A program made the position numbers and the translations under genes. A model generated the notes under the pieces. The model saw nothing but the letters and a program-made list of their open reading frames with translations, did no database searches and was not told where the DNA came from. This document shows positions 32,408-41,822 of a DNA stretch of 64,000 bases, one piece after another (positions within the stretch are counted from its first letter, which is position 1; each line of letters starts with the position of its first letter). The stretch is from Flavobacterium stagni (GTDB lineage Bacteria; Bacteroidota; Bacteroidia; Flavobacteriales; Flavobacteriaceae), in assembly GCF_004122105.1 (NCBI RefSeq), contig NZ_SBKN01000006.1:1-64000 (forward strand). Reading direction: 5' to 3'.

Positions 32408-34459
32408 ATGAAAAAAATAATTACAATCGCTTACTTATTCACTTGTCTTTTTGCAACCTCACAAAGTATTACCGTGAGCACAAATCAATATACCGTACCA
32501 CAACTAGTCAACAATGTATTATTTGGTAATTCGACAACGAATTGTGCCAATGGGAATATCACTAATGTGAGTTGGCGAACGGGTTCGAACTATAATGATG
32601 TTAATGGTATCGGTTATTTCACCAATACAAATCCGAACTTTCCATTTTCTTCGGGAGTCATTTTATCTACCGGCAATGCTGTTTTTGCAGCAGGACCCAA
32701 CAATTCTACTTTATCCAATGGCAGTTCACTTTGGACAGGCGATTCCGATTTATATAATTACATTAATGGATTAGGAATTGATCCTGGTTTATTAAATTTT
32801 AATAACGCAAGTGTAATTGAATTTGATTTTCAACCCTATTCAAGTCAATTTGCTTTTGACTTTCTATTTGTTTCGGAGGAATATGGCACATTTCAATGTA
32901 CTTTTTCCGATGCCTTTGCTTTCTTTTTGAAGGATATCACAGCGGGTACACCTCCTGTTAATTTAGCACTTGTACCCAACACCTCTACCCCAATTTCTGT
33001 GGTTACCGTCCGTGATTCACAATACAATAGCTCTTGTAACTCGGTGAATCCTCAATACTTTGCCAATTACTATTCACAAACATTTCAATCCACTTCTCCT
33101 ATCAATTTTAACGGACAAACCACAGCTCTCACTGCAGCTTCTAGCGTAGATCCAACCCATACGTATCATATAAAACTGGTTATTGCAGACCGTAACGATA
33201 ATTCTTATGATTCGGCTGTATTTCTTAAAGCAGGATCTTTTTCTTCAGGAATCGGCAATCTTATCGTAAATAATCAAAATTCAATTTCTACGTATCAAAG
33301 ATGCCCAAATGAAGTTGTCACTTTACAAACAGGTACAGTAACGATTCCCAATGTAACGTATACCTGGTACCAGAATGGTGCTGCATTACCGGCCATCACA
33401 AGTACAACACTCGCAGCAACAGAAGCTGGCATTTATAGCTTAGTGCTTAGCGGAGCAAATGGCTGCACGATTTCCTCAAATACCTTAACAATTACAGACA
33501 CGCCTTTTGGACCTATAAGTGAACCATTAAATCTCACAAGTGTCACAGGAATTTTTGACTTAACTTCAAACATACCTGAACTTTTAAATTTAGTATCAAA
33601 CCCGAATGATTATAATGTAACTTTTTATGAAGGTGGAAGTAATGGAATCAATTACAATGGATTAATAAACAACCCTACACAATATGCAGGTGTAAATAAT
33701 CAATTGATTTATGCTCTTATAGATAACACAAATTGTAATCAAATCAAATCATTTATATTAAATCCGACAACAGGACCATCAAATGACCCTTGTATAGGTG
33801 CAATCAATTTAACTGTTGGAGGTGTATTCAATGATTTCCCTGTAACTGCCACCAATAGTGGGGCAACAAACGAACCGTTCTTTCCTCAAAGTTTTTGTGA
33901 TGGAAACTTTACGGCTCGGGATGTTTGGTATTCATTGCAAGTACCAAACTCAGGAAATGTCACGATTGAAACCCAAGGGAATGGTGGCTTAACAGATACT
34001 GTTTTGGAAGCGTTTTCATCGTGTACTTCACCCGTTTCTTTAGGATGTAACAATGATAATAATCCGAACACCAATAGGCTAACTACTGGCAATTTATTTT
34101 CAAAACTCGTTTTGACTGATTTAACTCCTGGGCAAACGATTTTTGTTCGCGCCTTTGGAAAAAGTGAAAGCATGGGTAGTTTTTCAATTGCAGCGTATGA
34201 TTCGAGTTTAGGACAGCAACAATGGAATTCGAATGGTTTTCAAATAGCTCCAAATCCCGTACAGGATATACTTCAAATAACCAATTCTGAACACATCCAT
34301 TCCCTTCAAGTGCATAGTTTATTGGGGCAAAAGTTGTTACAAATCAATCCTAGTTCAAATTCTTTTGAACTTGACTTTTCAAATTTTCAAAGTGGAATTT
34401 ACTTGATAACTCTGGTTACTGATTCGGGTTCAAAAACTGTGAAAGTGATCAAGAATTAA
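32408..34459 (+). CDS. Secreted choice-of-anchor L domain protein with type IX sorting domain
   Basis: 683 residues with signal peptide (about 1-19). The choice-of-anchor L domain (about 40-275) is recognised by LFVSEEYGTFQ, DAFAFFLKD and HIKLVIADRND. An Ig-like segment and a carbohydrate-type beta-sandwich follow (about 285-590). The C-terminus (from QIAPNPVQDILQI to VKVIKN) is a type A sorting domain. It is likely an adhesive or surface protein exported by the type IX system. The stop codon overlaps that of the convergent DUF2891 gene. Confidence 0.85.
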   Translation: MKKIITIAYLFTCLFATSQSITVSTNQYTVPQLVNNVLFGNSTTNCANGNITNVSWRTGSNYNDVNGIGYFTNTNPNFPFSSGVILSTGNAVFAAGPNNSTLSNGSSLWTGDSDLYNYINGLGIDPGLLNFNNASVIEFDFQPYSSQFAFDFLFVSEEYGTFQCTFSDAFAFFLKDITAGTPPVNLALVPNTSTPISVVTVRDSQYNSSCNSVNPQYFANYYSQTFQSTSPINFNGQTTALTAASSVDPTHTYHIKLVIADRNDNSYDSAVFLKAGSFSSGIGNLIVNNQNSISTYQRCPNEVVTLQTGTVTIPNVTYTWYQNGAALPAITSTTLAATEAGIYSLVLSGANGCTISSNTLTITDTPFGPISEPLNLTSVTGIFDLTSNIPELLNLVSNPNDYNVTFYEGGSNGINYNGLINNPTQYAGVNNQLIYALIDNTNCNQIKSFILNPTTGPSNDPCIGAINLTVGGVFNDFPVTATNSGATNEPFFPQSFCDGNFTARDVWYSLQVPNSGNVTIETQGNGGLTDTVLEAFSSCTSPVSLGCNNDNNPNTNRLTTGNLFSKLVLTDLTPGQTIFVRAFGKSESMGSFSIAAYDSSLGQQQWNSNGFQIAPNPVQDILQITNSEHIHSLQVHSLLGQKLLQINPSSNSFELDFSNFQSGIYLITLVTDSGSKTVKVIKN

Positions 34460-35514
34460 TGTTTTGCAGCATCAAAAGCCAATAATGCAAAGGATGCCAA
34501 CCAATGTTCCCCCTCATAATTGCCATCGATTATGGCGGGTAATGAATAATTTAGATGACTTTGGGCTACTACTTTCAAATGACCAAGTTCTTTGGGGAAA
34601 GCATGAGCTAAACGGTATAAATTCCAAGCCCGACTAAAGTTTAAACCATCCAAATGAACCAAATGACCGTCGGTGCGGTCACTCACTTCGCCGGGTGCCC
34701 AGGTATAATTTTTACGAAATAAATCGGGAGCGAAAGCCTTCAACCATTTCAAAAAAGTTTTGGGTTCTAAAACACGTTGCATCAAGCCAATTTCTTCCAT
34801 ACACGGCGAAAGGAAATCGGTTCCACTGGGTTCCCACGCAAAGGGACAATTTTGATCATTTGCAAATAACCGCAAGGCATTATCATGAAGACTTTTTTGC
34901 AACACTTCATTTTTTGAATACACCGCATAATCCCAAGCCAATGCCATTCCGAAAGCCGTATTCGTGTGGGTTCCTACCCGTAAGGCATAGTTTAATTTGG
35001 GCAAAAATTCGATATAGCGTTCACATAACAATTGGGTTAAGGGTTTTAGATTTTTGGCCAATTCCAATAAAACAGGGTCCTTACTTTGTTCCAATTCCAT
35101 TTGTAATTTTAATTCCCATGCCCAACCGTAAGTCCGCTCATACGACTTCTCATGTTTTTTGGACAAATAAGCTATTTCGGTTTCAATGTTGGCTTTACTA
35201 AGATTGACTTGTAGTTTTTCTAAAATTTGACTTCGGTTTTCTATTTGGGAAAAATGATTGAGCAAGTACACTAAACTCCAATGCCCATGAACGGAAGAAT
35301 GCCAATCAAAACAGCCATAAAAGGCAGGATGTAATTGTTTGGGCGAGCCTAATTCAGAAGCATCTATTAACATTTGACTCAATTTATTGGGATACTCTTG
35401 TTGGAGACATTTCAAGGGCAAACGCGCCAAACCGTTAGCGCGATCCAGTGTTAATTCCTGTGCTTTAAGGTTAACTAAATTGAATAGCGCAAAGAATAAA
35501 ATTGCTTTTTTCAT
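34456..35514 (-). CDS. DUF2891 family exported protein
   Basis: 352 residues, with a signal peptide (MKKAILFFALFNLVNLKAQ). The YGCFDWHSSVHGHW segment near 67-80 and repeated alpha-helical hairpins are typical of DUF2891, thought to have an alpha/alpha toroid fold as in some glycan-degrading enzymes. Function unknown. A near-consensus -7 box (TATCTTTA, 35538-35531) is about 16 bases upstream. Convergent overlap of four bases with the neighbouring gene leaves no room for a terminator. Confidence 0.8.
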   Translation of the reverse strand: MKKAILFFALFNLVNLKAQELTLDRANGLARLPLKCLQQEYPNKLSQMLIDASELGSPKQLHPAFYGCFDWHSSVHGHWSLVYLLNHFSQIENRSQILEKLQVNLSKANIETEIAYLSKKHEKSYERTYGWAWELKLQMELEQSKDPVLLELAKNLKPLTQLLCERYIEFLPKLNYALRVGTHTNTAFGMALAWDYAVYSKNEVLQKSLHDNALRLFANDQNCPFAWEPSGTDFLSPCMEEIGLMQRVLEPKTFLKWLKAFAPDLFRKNYTWAPGEVSDRTDGHLVHLDGLNFSRAWNLYRLAHAFPKELGHLKVVAQSHLNYSLPAIIDGNYEGEHWLASFALLAFDAAKH

Positions 35515-35548
35515 CGATCAGAATTTAACGTAAAGATACTGTATTCCA

Positions 35549-35579
35549 TAAAAAAGGCCGGAGACTTCCGACCTTTTCT
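35549..35579 (-). terminator. Terminator after an unidentified minus-strand unit upstream of DUF2891, shared by sequence with 37376-37402
   Basis: AAAGGCCGGA and TCCGACCTTT form a 10-bp stem with one C-A mismatch and a GACT-type loop. On the minus strand the arm ends in a T tract, so it terminates the 35599-37113 gene. A near copy follows the neighbouring paralogue at 37376-37402. Confidence 0.7.
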
Positions 35580-35598
35580 ATTGTAATTACTATTTAAA

Positions 35599-37113
35599 TT
35601 ATCGTTTGACAAATTTCACATTTGAAGTTCCAGTTATTGTTTTCACTTGAACTAGATATAATCCTGCGGCCAAATCATTTATAGAAATTGAAGTAAAAGA
35701 TGTCTTGACCTCTTTTACTAATGCACCATTTGCATTGTAAATCAAAAGGGATTGAATATCAAGTTGATTTGGATTTTGAATAAACAATTGATCATTTACA
35801 GGATTGGGGTATATTGAAAACTCAGCATTTTCATTTTGAGCTATACCGAGTGCTACAGCATTTTCCAAATAATCTGGACTTCCATTAGCATTGGTATCAT
35901 CATCTGCAGGATTTCCATTCCCATTGTAGTCTTCGAATTTTGTTAATACGCCATCATTATCATCATCATTATCTAGATAGTTTGGAATTCCATCGTTATC
36001 CGTATCTATGATTGTGCTTTGTGAAGAACGAATATTAACATATTCAACTACAGTTAAAACCAAATCGTTGTCATCATCGTTGTCAATAAAATTTGCAAAA
36101 CCATCCATATCTGTATCATCATTAAATAAGTTTCCGTCATTATTGATATCCTCCAGATAATTTGGTATAGAATCTTGATCATCATCAAGTGTACAACCAA
36201 CCTCAACTAAAAAAACATTTATTATTTCTCCGTTATTTACGGCAAGAATAATTTGGTTGTCATATAGAGAAGTGTACGATGAACTCAATATTTCATTAGT
36301 TTCGTTGTTCAAATCACTTGTTGATGGGTAAAAAAGTACAGAACTCGGTGATGTTGGATTAATTTCATTCCTAATAAGATCTAGCGAAAATGTTGAGACC
36401 CCATCAATATCATTATCACACGCCATATACATGTATGATTCCGTTATTGCTCTAGAATAACGGTGACCTTCATTTGTTGCAGACCATGACCCCAAATTTC
36501 GTGATATTGGTGCAACCCCTAAAGTCCCATCTGCATTAATTAAACCCGATAGTATTCTTGAGTAATTCCAACTTGGACAAGGCTGAACATTAACAAACAT
36601 GACATCAATAAAATTTGTTGATTCATGAAGAATCATTTGAAACGAACTCGTCAAGGTTGTAGCACATCCATATAAGTAATTTTGATAGAAATTAACAACA
36701 AATTTTCTATGAGGAGCATTGCCTACAATTCCGTATGTAATGGGGTAAGGAGTTGTAATACCATACAAATATAAATCGTGATACGCGCCTAAAATTGCAT
36801 TTTTAATTGGAAAATTTATATTTGGAATTGGAGTAGTAAAAGAATATGGATTTAATGTATTTGCTAATGCAGTATTAAAACTAAGTACACCGTTTGTTCC
36901 TATTACTAATGAATTGTAATTAATCCCATAAAATTGAAATGTGAATGGTAAATTAATTTCTTGAGAATAGCGATCATCATATATAGCAATTGGAGTTGAC
37001 TGTACTGGGTAATTCTGAAAAGGTATCGAATATACCGTATGTGTTACTTGTGCAACTGAAAAAAAATTAAAAAAACAAACAAATAGGATTAATAAAGTGG
37101 AGTTTTGTCGCAT
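35599..37113 (-). CDS. Secreted type IX substrate with calcium-binding TSP3-like repeats (paralogue 1)
   Basis: 504 residues from the ATG at 37113. An upstream ATG (37134) is rejected because a promoter -7 box overlaps it. A signal peptide leads to a beta-rich N-terminal domain (about 30-260) and then Asp-rich TSP3-like repeats such as DTDNDGIPNYLDNDDD that bind calcium (about 315-420). The C-terminus, from YPNPVNDQLFIQNP to VKFVKR, is a type A sorting domain. It is a close paralogue of the next gene (37423-38943), most nearly identical in the repeats and C-terminus. Binding partners unknown. Confidence 0.85.
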   Translation of the reverse strand: MRQNSTLLILFVCFFNFFSVAQVTHTVYSIPFQNYPVQSTPIAIYDDRYSQEINLPFTFQFYGINYNSLVIGTNGVLSFNTALANTLNPYSFTTPIPNINFPIKNAILGAYHDLYLYGITTPYPITYGIVGNAPHRKFVVNFYQNYLYGCATTLTSSFQMILHESTNFIDVMFVNVQPCPSWNYSRILSGLINADGTLGVAPISRNLGSWSATNEGHRYSRAITESYMYMACDNDIDGVSTFSLDLIRNEINPTSPSSVLFYPSTSDLNNETNEILSSSYTSLYDNQIILAVNNGEIINVFLVEVGCTLDDDQDSIPNYLEDINNDGNLFNDDTDMDGFANFIDNDDDNDLVLTVVEYVNIRSSQSTIIDTDNDGIPNYLDNDDDNDGVLTKFEDYNGNGNPADDDTNANGSPDYLENAVALGIAQNENAEFSIYPNPVNDQLFIQNPNQLDIQSLLIYNANGALVKEVKTSFTSISINDLAAGLYLVQVKTITGTSNVKFVKR

Positions 37114-37131
37114 ATAGATTAAATTAAAATT

Positions 37132-37139
37132 CAAATGTA
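37132..37139 (-). promoter_or_regulatory. -7 box of paralogue 1
   Basis: On the minus strand TACATTTG matches TAnnTTTG, 18 bases before the chosen ATG at 37113. Confidence 0.45.
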
Positions 37140-37375
37140 AAAAAAAATACTCAATTAAAACTAAAATATTGGATGCTAGGCTCTAAAGCAACAAGTCATG
37201 TATTTACTATCCTTAAAAAAGTTTATTTTGAGAACTTACAATAGACTGTTTACACAATAATGTGGCTTGTTCCTTGAAACAAATTTTACTTAAATCTTAT
37301 TTACTGCTATGAATTAAAAATAAAAGTCTTTTTATAAATTTTAACTTGTGTAAGGAGTACAACGTATTAATTAAA

Positions 37376-37402
37376 AAGGCCGGAGACTATCCGACCTTTC
37401 CT
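37376..37402 (-). terminator. Terminator after paralogue 2
   Basis: AAGGCCGGA pairs with TCCGACCTT (one C-A mismatch) around a short loop, T-rich arm on the minus strand. It is nearly the same as the hairpin behind paralogue 1. Confidence 0.7.
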
Positions 37403-37422
37403 AAGAAAATTGATTTATAGAT

Positions 37423-38943
37423 TTATCGTTTGATAAATTTTATCGTTGAAGTTCCCGTTGTTGTTTTCACATGAACTAAATACAATCCAGCAGCCAAATC
37501 ATTTACAGGCACAGATTCTATAGCTGTATTAACTTGTTTAACCAATACCCCATTTGTATTATAAATCAAAATGGATTGGATGTCGAGTTGATTGGGATTT
37601 TGAATAAATAATTGATCATTTACAGGATTGGGAAAAATTGCAAAATCTGCATTTTCATTTTGATTTAGACCCAACGCTACAGCACTTTCCATATAATCAG
37701 GAGTTCCGTTGGCATTGGTATCATCATCAGCGGGATTTCCATTCCCATTGTAGTCTTCTAAATAAGTTAGAACACCATCCCCATCATCATCATTATCCAA
37801 ATAATTGGGTGTTCCATCATTATCCGTATCTAACGCCACATTTACTGAAGTTGTAGCCGAATTGGTTTTGGGGAACACATATTCTAAATTGGTTAAAATC
37901 ATATCTCCATCATCGTCATTGTCACTGTAATTTGGAATACCATCGGCATCGGTATCGTCATTGGCCAAATTAGTATCAGCATTTAAATCTTCTAAATCTG
38001 TGGGCACTGAATCACTATCCGCATCAATTGTACAATCAATAGCTTGAAGTGTAACAGCTTTTATTTGTCCATTATAAACCGCATAAATTACTTGGTTTTG
38101 GGATAAAGAAGTATAAAACGGTCCTGTAATTGCATTTGTCTGTGCTCCTGCATCTGCCATAGTGGGATATAGATTTACTGAAGATGGATTGGAGGGAAAT
38201 AAATCATTTTGAATGACAGCGACATTGAAATCGCCAATTCCATCATTGTTGGGGTCACACAAAACATAACTATAATTGGCATAATAACCAGGACGACTAA
38301 AGCGCCAGGCTTCATGATATGCGGACCAAAAACCGGTATTTCTTCCCGCAGGTGAGATTCCGTTGGCTCCAGAAATATCAATCAAACCCGTCACGGTACG
38401 ACCTGCATTAGCATTGGCACAAGCTTGTTTATCGATTAAGATAACATCAATAATATTGGACGTTTCATGCAACACAATCTGAAAAGTACTGCGCATAGAA
38501 GAACAAGCAAATAGTGCATTTTGATAATAATACACTATAAATTTTCGATAAGGAGCTGTTCCATAAACGGTATATCCGATGAAACCTCCTGTGGTATTGT
38601 ACAAATCCTGATACGCTCCTAATATGGAATTTTTAACTGGAAAAGCGGTATTCGGGATAGTTGTAGAAAAAGAAAATGGTGAATACATGTTGGCACTTGA
38701 ACTTCTCAAATCTACATATCCATTAGTGCTTATAACCACTTGGTTATAGGTTGCTCCATAATAATCAAATGAAAAGGGCAATGTAATAAGACCTGAACAC
38801 ATATCATCACTGGTATTCAAGTTGGTCATCGAACCTTGATACGGCACATAAGGAATGGTATTCACTGCGTAATTCCCTTGTGCATTTCCATTATTTACGC
38901 CTAACAACATAAACAATGCAATTAAAATGTAATTTTGCTTCAT
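37423..38943 (-). CDS. Secreted type IX substrate with calcium-binding TSP3-like repeats (paralogue 2)
   Basis: 506 residues from the ATG at 38943. An earlier ATG (38964) overlaps the promoter -7 box and is rejected. A signal peptide (MKQNYILIALFMLLGVNNGNAQ), beta-rich N-terminal domain and TSP3-like repeats (DTDADGIPNYSDNDDD, DTDNDGTPNYLDNDDD) lead to a C-terminal type A sorting domain nearly the same as paralogue 1. It is probably a tandem duplicate with slower divergence at the export and calcium-binding parts. Expressed from its own promoter and closed by its own hairpin terminator. Confidence 0.85.
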   Translation of the reverse strand: MKQNYILIALFMLLGVNNGNAQGNYAVNTIPYVPYQGSMTNLNTSDDMCSGLITLPFSFDYYGATYNQVVISTNGYVDLRSSSANMYSPFSFSTTIPNTAFPVKNSILGAYQDLYNTTGGFIGYTVYGTAPYRKFIVYYYQNALFACSSMRSTFQIVLHETSNIIDVILIDKQACANANAGRTVTGLIDISGANGISPAGRNTGFWSAYHEAWRFSRPGYYANYSYVLCDPNNDGIGDFNVAVIQNDLFPSNPSSVNLYPTMADAGAQTNAITGPFYTSLSQNQVIYAVYNGQIKAVTLQAIDCTIDADSDSVPTDLEDLNADTNLANDDTDADGIPNYSDNDDDGDMILTNLEYVFPKTNSATTSVNVALDTDNDGTPNYLDNDDDGDGVLTYLEDYNGNGNPADDDTNANGTPDYMESAVALGLNQNENADFAIFPNPVNDQLFIQNPNQLDIQSILIYNTNGVLVKQVNTAIESVPVNDLAAGLYLVHVKTTTGTSTIKFIKR

Positions 38944-38961
38944 AATTTTAGTTTGTTTAAC

Positions 38962-38969
38962 CAAACATA
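38962..38969 (-). promoter_or_regulatory. -7 box of paralogue 2
   Basis: On the minus strand TATGTTTG matches TAnnTTTG, 18 bases before the chosen ATG at 38943. No good -33 TTTG seen. Confidence 0.45.
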
Positions 38970-39006
38970 CAAAAAAAAATCATAAACTCTGATAATTAGC
39001 TGTTTA

Positions 39007-39243
39007 ATGAATCGAAAAATAAAACTCATCTGGGATTTTCGTGGTCCCGCTGCTGCAAAAACTGCGGAACATCACGAAATTCATTTGAAAGAATACATCG
39101 TTATTGAAAAACTCCCTTTGAACATTACTGGATTTAACATCCTAAATGAAATGCACGCCATCGCATTTATGGTAGTGGAAGAAGCCCAGATGATAGCGGT
39201 GCGAGATGCTTTGAAACCGCATCGGGGTGAAGTGTATGAATGA
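39007..39243 (+). CDS. Small conserved hypothetical protein
   Basis: 78 residues, soluble, with no membrane span or signal. The start MNRKIKLIWDFRG and the central HHEIHL segment hint at a small alpha/beta fold. No function known to me. It is the only plus-strand gene between the divergent paralogue 2 and convergent recQ, and is closed by a hairpin terminator. Length, codon order and terminator favour a real gene. Confidence 0.65.
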   Translation: MNRKIKLIWDFRGPAAAKTAEHHEIHLKEYIVIEKLPLNITGFNILNEMHAIAFMVVEEAQMIAVRDALKPHRGEVYE

Positions 39244-39245
39244 AA

Positions 39246-39280
39246 AATTATGAATTATGAATTTTAAATTATGAATTATA
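39246..39280 (+). repeat. AATTATGAATT short-unit AT-rich repeat
   Basis: ATTATGAATT recurs three or four times with TTTTAAATT in between, a simple AT-rich array often seen between genes in this group. No function inferred. Confidence 0.4.
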
Positions 39281-39285
39281 CGTAG

Positions 39286-39310
39286 AACCTGTCGTTTGGC
39301 AGGTTTTTTT
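39286..39310 (+). terminator. Terminator after the 39007 gene
   Basis: AACCTGTC (39286-39293) pairs with GGCAGGTT (39298-39305) including one G-U pair, loop GTTT, then a T tract. Confidence 0.8.
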
Positions 39311-39356
39311 TCGCCGATTAGCAGGTTTTAATTTAGGGTTGAACCGAGCACAATTC

Positions 39357-39443
39357 GCGTGAGGGACAGTCGTGGAAAGCCCACAGCGTAGGGTACCGAA
39401 GCGAGGACTTGTAACAAATGGCCCGACCCGTAGGGGCACGCCC
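39357..39443 (-). repeat. Dispersed REP-like element, copy C
   Basis: 87 bases, the shortest copy. It opens GCGTGAGGGACAG and ends GGGGCACGCCC, with GGAAAGCCCACAGCG and GGCCCGACCCG inside. It matches copy B closely in the first 40 bases. It lies between the 39007 terminator and recQ. Confidence 0.75.
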
Positions 39444-39481
39444 AAAAATTATTTTGAATTGTGAATTTTAAATTAAAAATT

Positions 39482-39516
39482 AAAAAAACCGCAACTCAAT
39501 TGCTTGAATTGCGGTT
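39482..39516 (-). terminator. Terminator after recQ
   Basis: AACCGCAACTCAA (39487-39499) pairs with TTGAATTGCGGTT (39504-39516) with one mismatch and a TTGC loop. On the minus strand it runs into a T tract. Confidence 0.8.
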
Positions 39517-39540
39517 CCAAACCATGTGCGTAGTTTGTGC

Positions 39541-41736
39541 CTAATTGGCCACTTCGCTGATGAACTTGATGCGCATCAACCGAAGCTCTTCAATATCGTA
39601 ATCGCCATCAAATTCGCGCAAGGCATCTTCGATACGATCGGTTTCTGAATCCATAAAATACTCGTGAATTTCTTCTTGCTGGTCTTCGTCTAGAATTTCG
39701 TCAATCCAATAGCCAATATTTAATTTGGTCCCCGAGTACACGATTTGTTCCATTTCTTTCAATAAAGCATCCATATTCATTCCCTTGGCCGAAGCAATAT
39801 CGTCTAAGGAAAGTTTACGGTCGATATTCTGAATGATATATAATTTATTGGAAGAATTGGCTCCCGTTGATTTTACTACCAAATCATCGGGACGAATGAT
39901 GTCATTATCTTCTACATAACGGGCAATCAATTCCACAAATTCTTTCCCGTATTTTTTGGCTTTTCCTTCCCCTACCCCGTGAATATTGGTGAGTTCGTCA
40001 ATCGTAATCGGATATTTTAACGCCATATCTTCCAAAGAAGGATCTTGGAACACCACAAATGGCGGTACGCCCAATTTTTTGGCTACTTTTTTTCGCAATT
40101 CTTTCAACATGCCCATCAATGCTTCATCAGCAGTTCCCGTGGATTTGGCCGCAGCAACGATAGTATCGTCTTCGGCTTCACTGTACTCATGATCTTCTGA
40201 CATGAGGAATGACGTTGGCTTTTCAATGTAAGCATGACCGGCATCGGATACTTTTAAAATGCCATAGGTTTCGATGTCTTTGTTTAATAAACCATCGACC
40301 AACACTTGGCGAATTAACGCCATCCAATAGCGTTCATCAAAATCACTACCACATCCAAAAAACGGCTGAGTATCGGTTCGATGTGCCTTTATGGTAGCAT
40401 TGACACGACCAATTAAGGTAAATACAATTTCTTTGGATTTGTATAAATGTTTGGTGTCGCGCACCACTTCCAACAGTTGTTTAACTTGATCTTTGGCTTC
40501 GACTTTCGATTTCGGATTGCGAACATTATCATCCATGTCGGCACCTTCCCCGGTTTCCGAATCAAACTCTTCCCCGAAATAATGGAGTAAAAATTTACGG
40601 CGTGACATCGAAGTTTCGGCATACGCCACTACTTCTTGGAGCAACGCATAGCCAATTTCTTGTTCGGCTACGGGTTTACCCGCCATGAATTTTTCTAACT
40701 TTTCTACATCTTTATAGGAATAGTAGGCAATACAATGTCCTTCGCCTCCATCACGACCGGCACGACCGGTTTCTTGGTAATAACTTTCTAAGGATTTCGG
40801 AATATCATGGTGAATGACAAAGCGCACATCGGGCTTGTCAATACCCATTCCGAAAGCGATAGTAGCCACCACAACCTCAACGTCTTCCATCAAGAACATA
40901 TCTTGGTGTTTGGCACGGGTTTTAGCATCCAAACCTGCATGATAGGGAACTGCACTAATGCCATTCACCTGTAAGACTTGGGCGATTTCTTCTACTTTTT
41001 TGCGACTCAAACAATAGACAATTCCCGATTTTCCTTTGTTTTGTTTGATGAATCGAATAATGTCGGCCTCAACGTTTTTCGTTTTGGTTCGAACTTCATA
41101 AAACAAATTCGGACGATTAAATGAAGCTTTGTACACCAACGCATCCGTCATGTCCAAGTTTTTCAATATATCTTCCTGTACTTTGGGAGTTGCAGTAGCA
41201 GTCAAACCAATGACTGGAATATTTCCTAATTGTTTAATAATCGATCGTAAGTTTCGGTATTCAGGTCGGAAATCATGACCCCACTCCGAAATACAGTGGG
41301 CTTCATCGATGGCCACAAAAGAAATAGGAACGGATTGTAAAAACTCCACATATTCCTCTTTGGTCAGGGATTCTGGAGCCACATACAATAATTTGGTGAC
41401 ACCAGTAGTAATATCTTTTTTAACCTGATTGATTTCCGTTTTATTCAACGAAGAATTTAAGACGTGAGCCACACCTTCAGCCGAAGATAAACTGCGAATA
41501 GCATCTACTTGGTTCTTCATCAAAGCAATTAATGGAGAAACAACTATAGCCGTCCCTTCTTGAATCAAGGCCGGTAATTGGTAGCATAAGGACTTCCCGC
41601 CACCGGTGGGCATAATCACAAATGTATTCTGTTTATCGATCACACTGCGTATCACTTTCTCCTGCAATCCTTTAAACTGCGAGAAACCGAAATACTTCTT
41701 TAACGCTTCGTGGATATCAATTTCGTTTGAATTCAT
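39541..41736 (-). CDS. recQ: ATP-dependent DNA helicase RecQ
   Basis: 731 residues, a little longer than E. coli RecQ. Walker A MPTGGGKS is at 43-50, followed by DEAH in AIDEAHCISEWGHDF and the Q-family motif VI region YYQETGRAGRDG. The zinc/winged-helix part and an HRDC domain follow, the latter around the ELRKKVAKKLGVPPFVVF segment (about residues 540-600). An extra C-terminal acidic region of roughly 100 residues is present, as in other Bacteroidota RecQ. It unwinds DNA in recombination and repair. Confidence 0.95.
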   Translation of the reverse strand: MNSNEIDIHEALKKYFGFSQFKGLQEKVIRSVIDKQNTFVIMPTGGGKSLCYQLPALIQEGTAIVVSPLIALMKNQVDAIRSLSSAEGVAHVLNSSLNKTEINQVKKDITTGVTKLLYVAPESLTKEEYVEFLQSVPISFVAIDEAHCISEWGHDFRPEYRNLRSIIKQLGNIPVIGLTATATPKVQEDILKNLDMTDALVYKASFNRPNLFYEVRTKTKNVEADIIRFIKQNKGKSGIVYCLSRKKVEEIAQVLQVNGISAVPYHAGLDAKTRAKHQDMFLMEDVEVVVATIAFGMGIDKPDVRFVIHHDIPKSLESYYQETGRAGRDGGEGHCIAYYSYKDVEKLEKFMAGKPVAEQEIGYALLQEVVAYAETSMSRRKFLLHYFGEEFDSETGEGADMDDNVRNPKSKVEAKDQVKQLLEVVRDTKHLYKSKEIVFTLIGRVNATIKAHRTDTQPFFGCGSDFDERYWMALIRQVLVDGLLNKDIETYGILKVSDAGHAYIEKPTSFLMSEDHEYSEAEDDTIVAAAKSTGTADEALMGMLKELRKKVAKKLGVPPFVVFQDPSLEDMALKYPITIDELTNIHGVGEGKAKKYGKEFVELIARYVEDNDIIRPDDLVVKSTGANSSNKLYIIQNIDRKLSLDDIASAKGMNMDALLKEMEQIVYSGTKLNIGYWIDEILDEDQQEEIHEYFMDSETDRIEDALREFDGDYDIEELRLMRIKFISEVAN

Positions 41737-41760
41737 TCTTTAGTTAAGGGTATTTTTATC

Positions 41761-41768
41761 TAAATTTG
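41761..41768 (+). promoter_or_regulatory. kdsD-tatC operon -7 box
   Basis: TAAATTTG matches TAnnTTTG, 54 bases ahead of the proposed TTG start at 41823. The -33 box is not clear. It lies in the gap shared with the divergent recQ. Confidence 0.45.
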
Positions 41769-41822
41769 CAACCATAAATATACAACAAACTTCTGTACGT
41801 ACAAATTTTATAACATTTCATT

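Larger units (their letters stand above)
37114..37422. other. 309-base AT-rich gap between the two paralogues
   Basis: It holds the promoter of paralogue 1 (TACATTTG, minus strand 37139-37132), and at 37376-37402 the AAGGCCGGA...TCCGACCTT terminator hairpin of paralogue 2. The AT-rich remainder shows no gene or repeat that I can recognise. Confidence 0.55.
39244..39540. other. 297-base gap between the 39007 gene and recQ
   Basis: It contains the AATTATGAATT repeat, a plus-strand terminator, REP-like copy C and the recQ terminator. Nothing else is recognised. Confidence 0.6.

Noticed and set aside
34695..35201. 168-codon open frame antisense to the DUF2891 gene
   Set aside because: The opposite strand carries a complete exported protein with a signal peptide; the reverse frame reads as a shadow.
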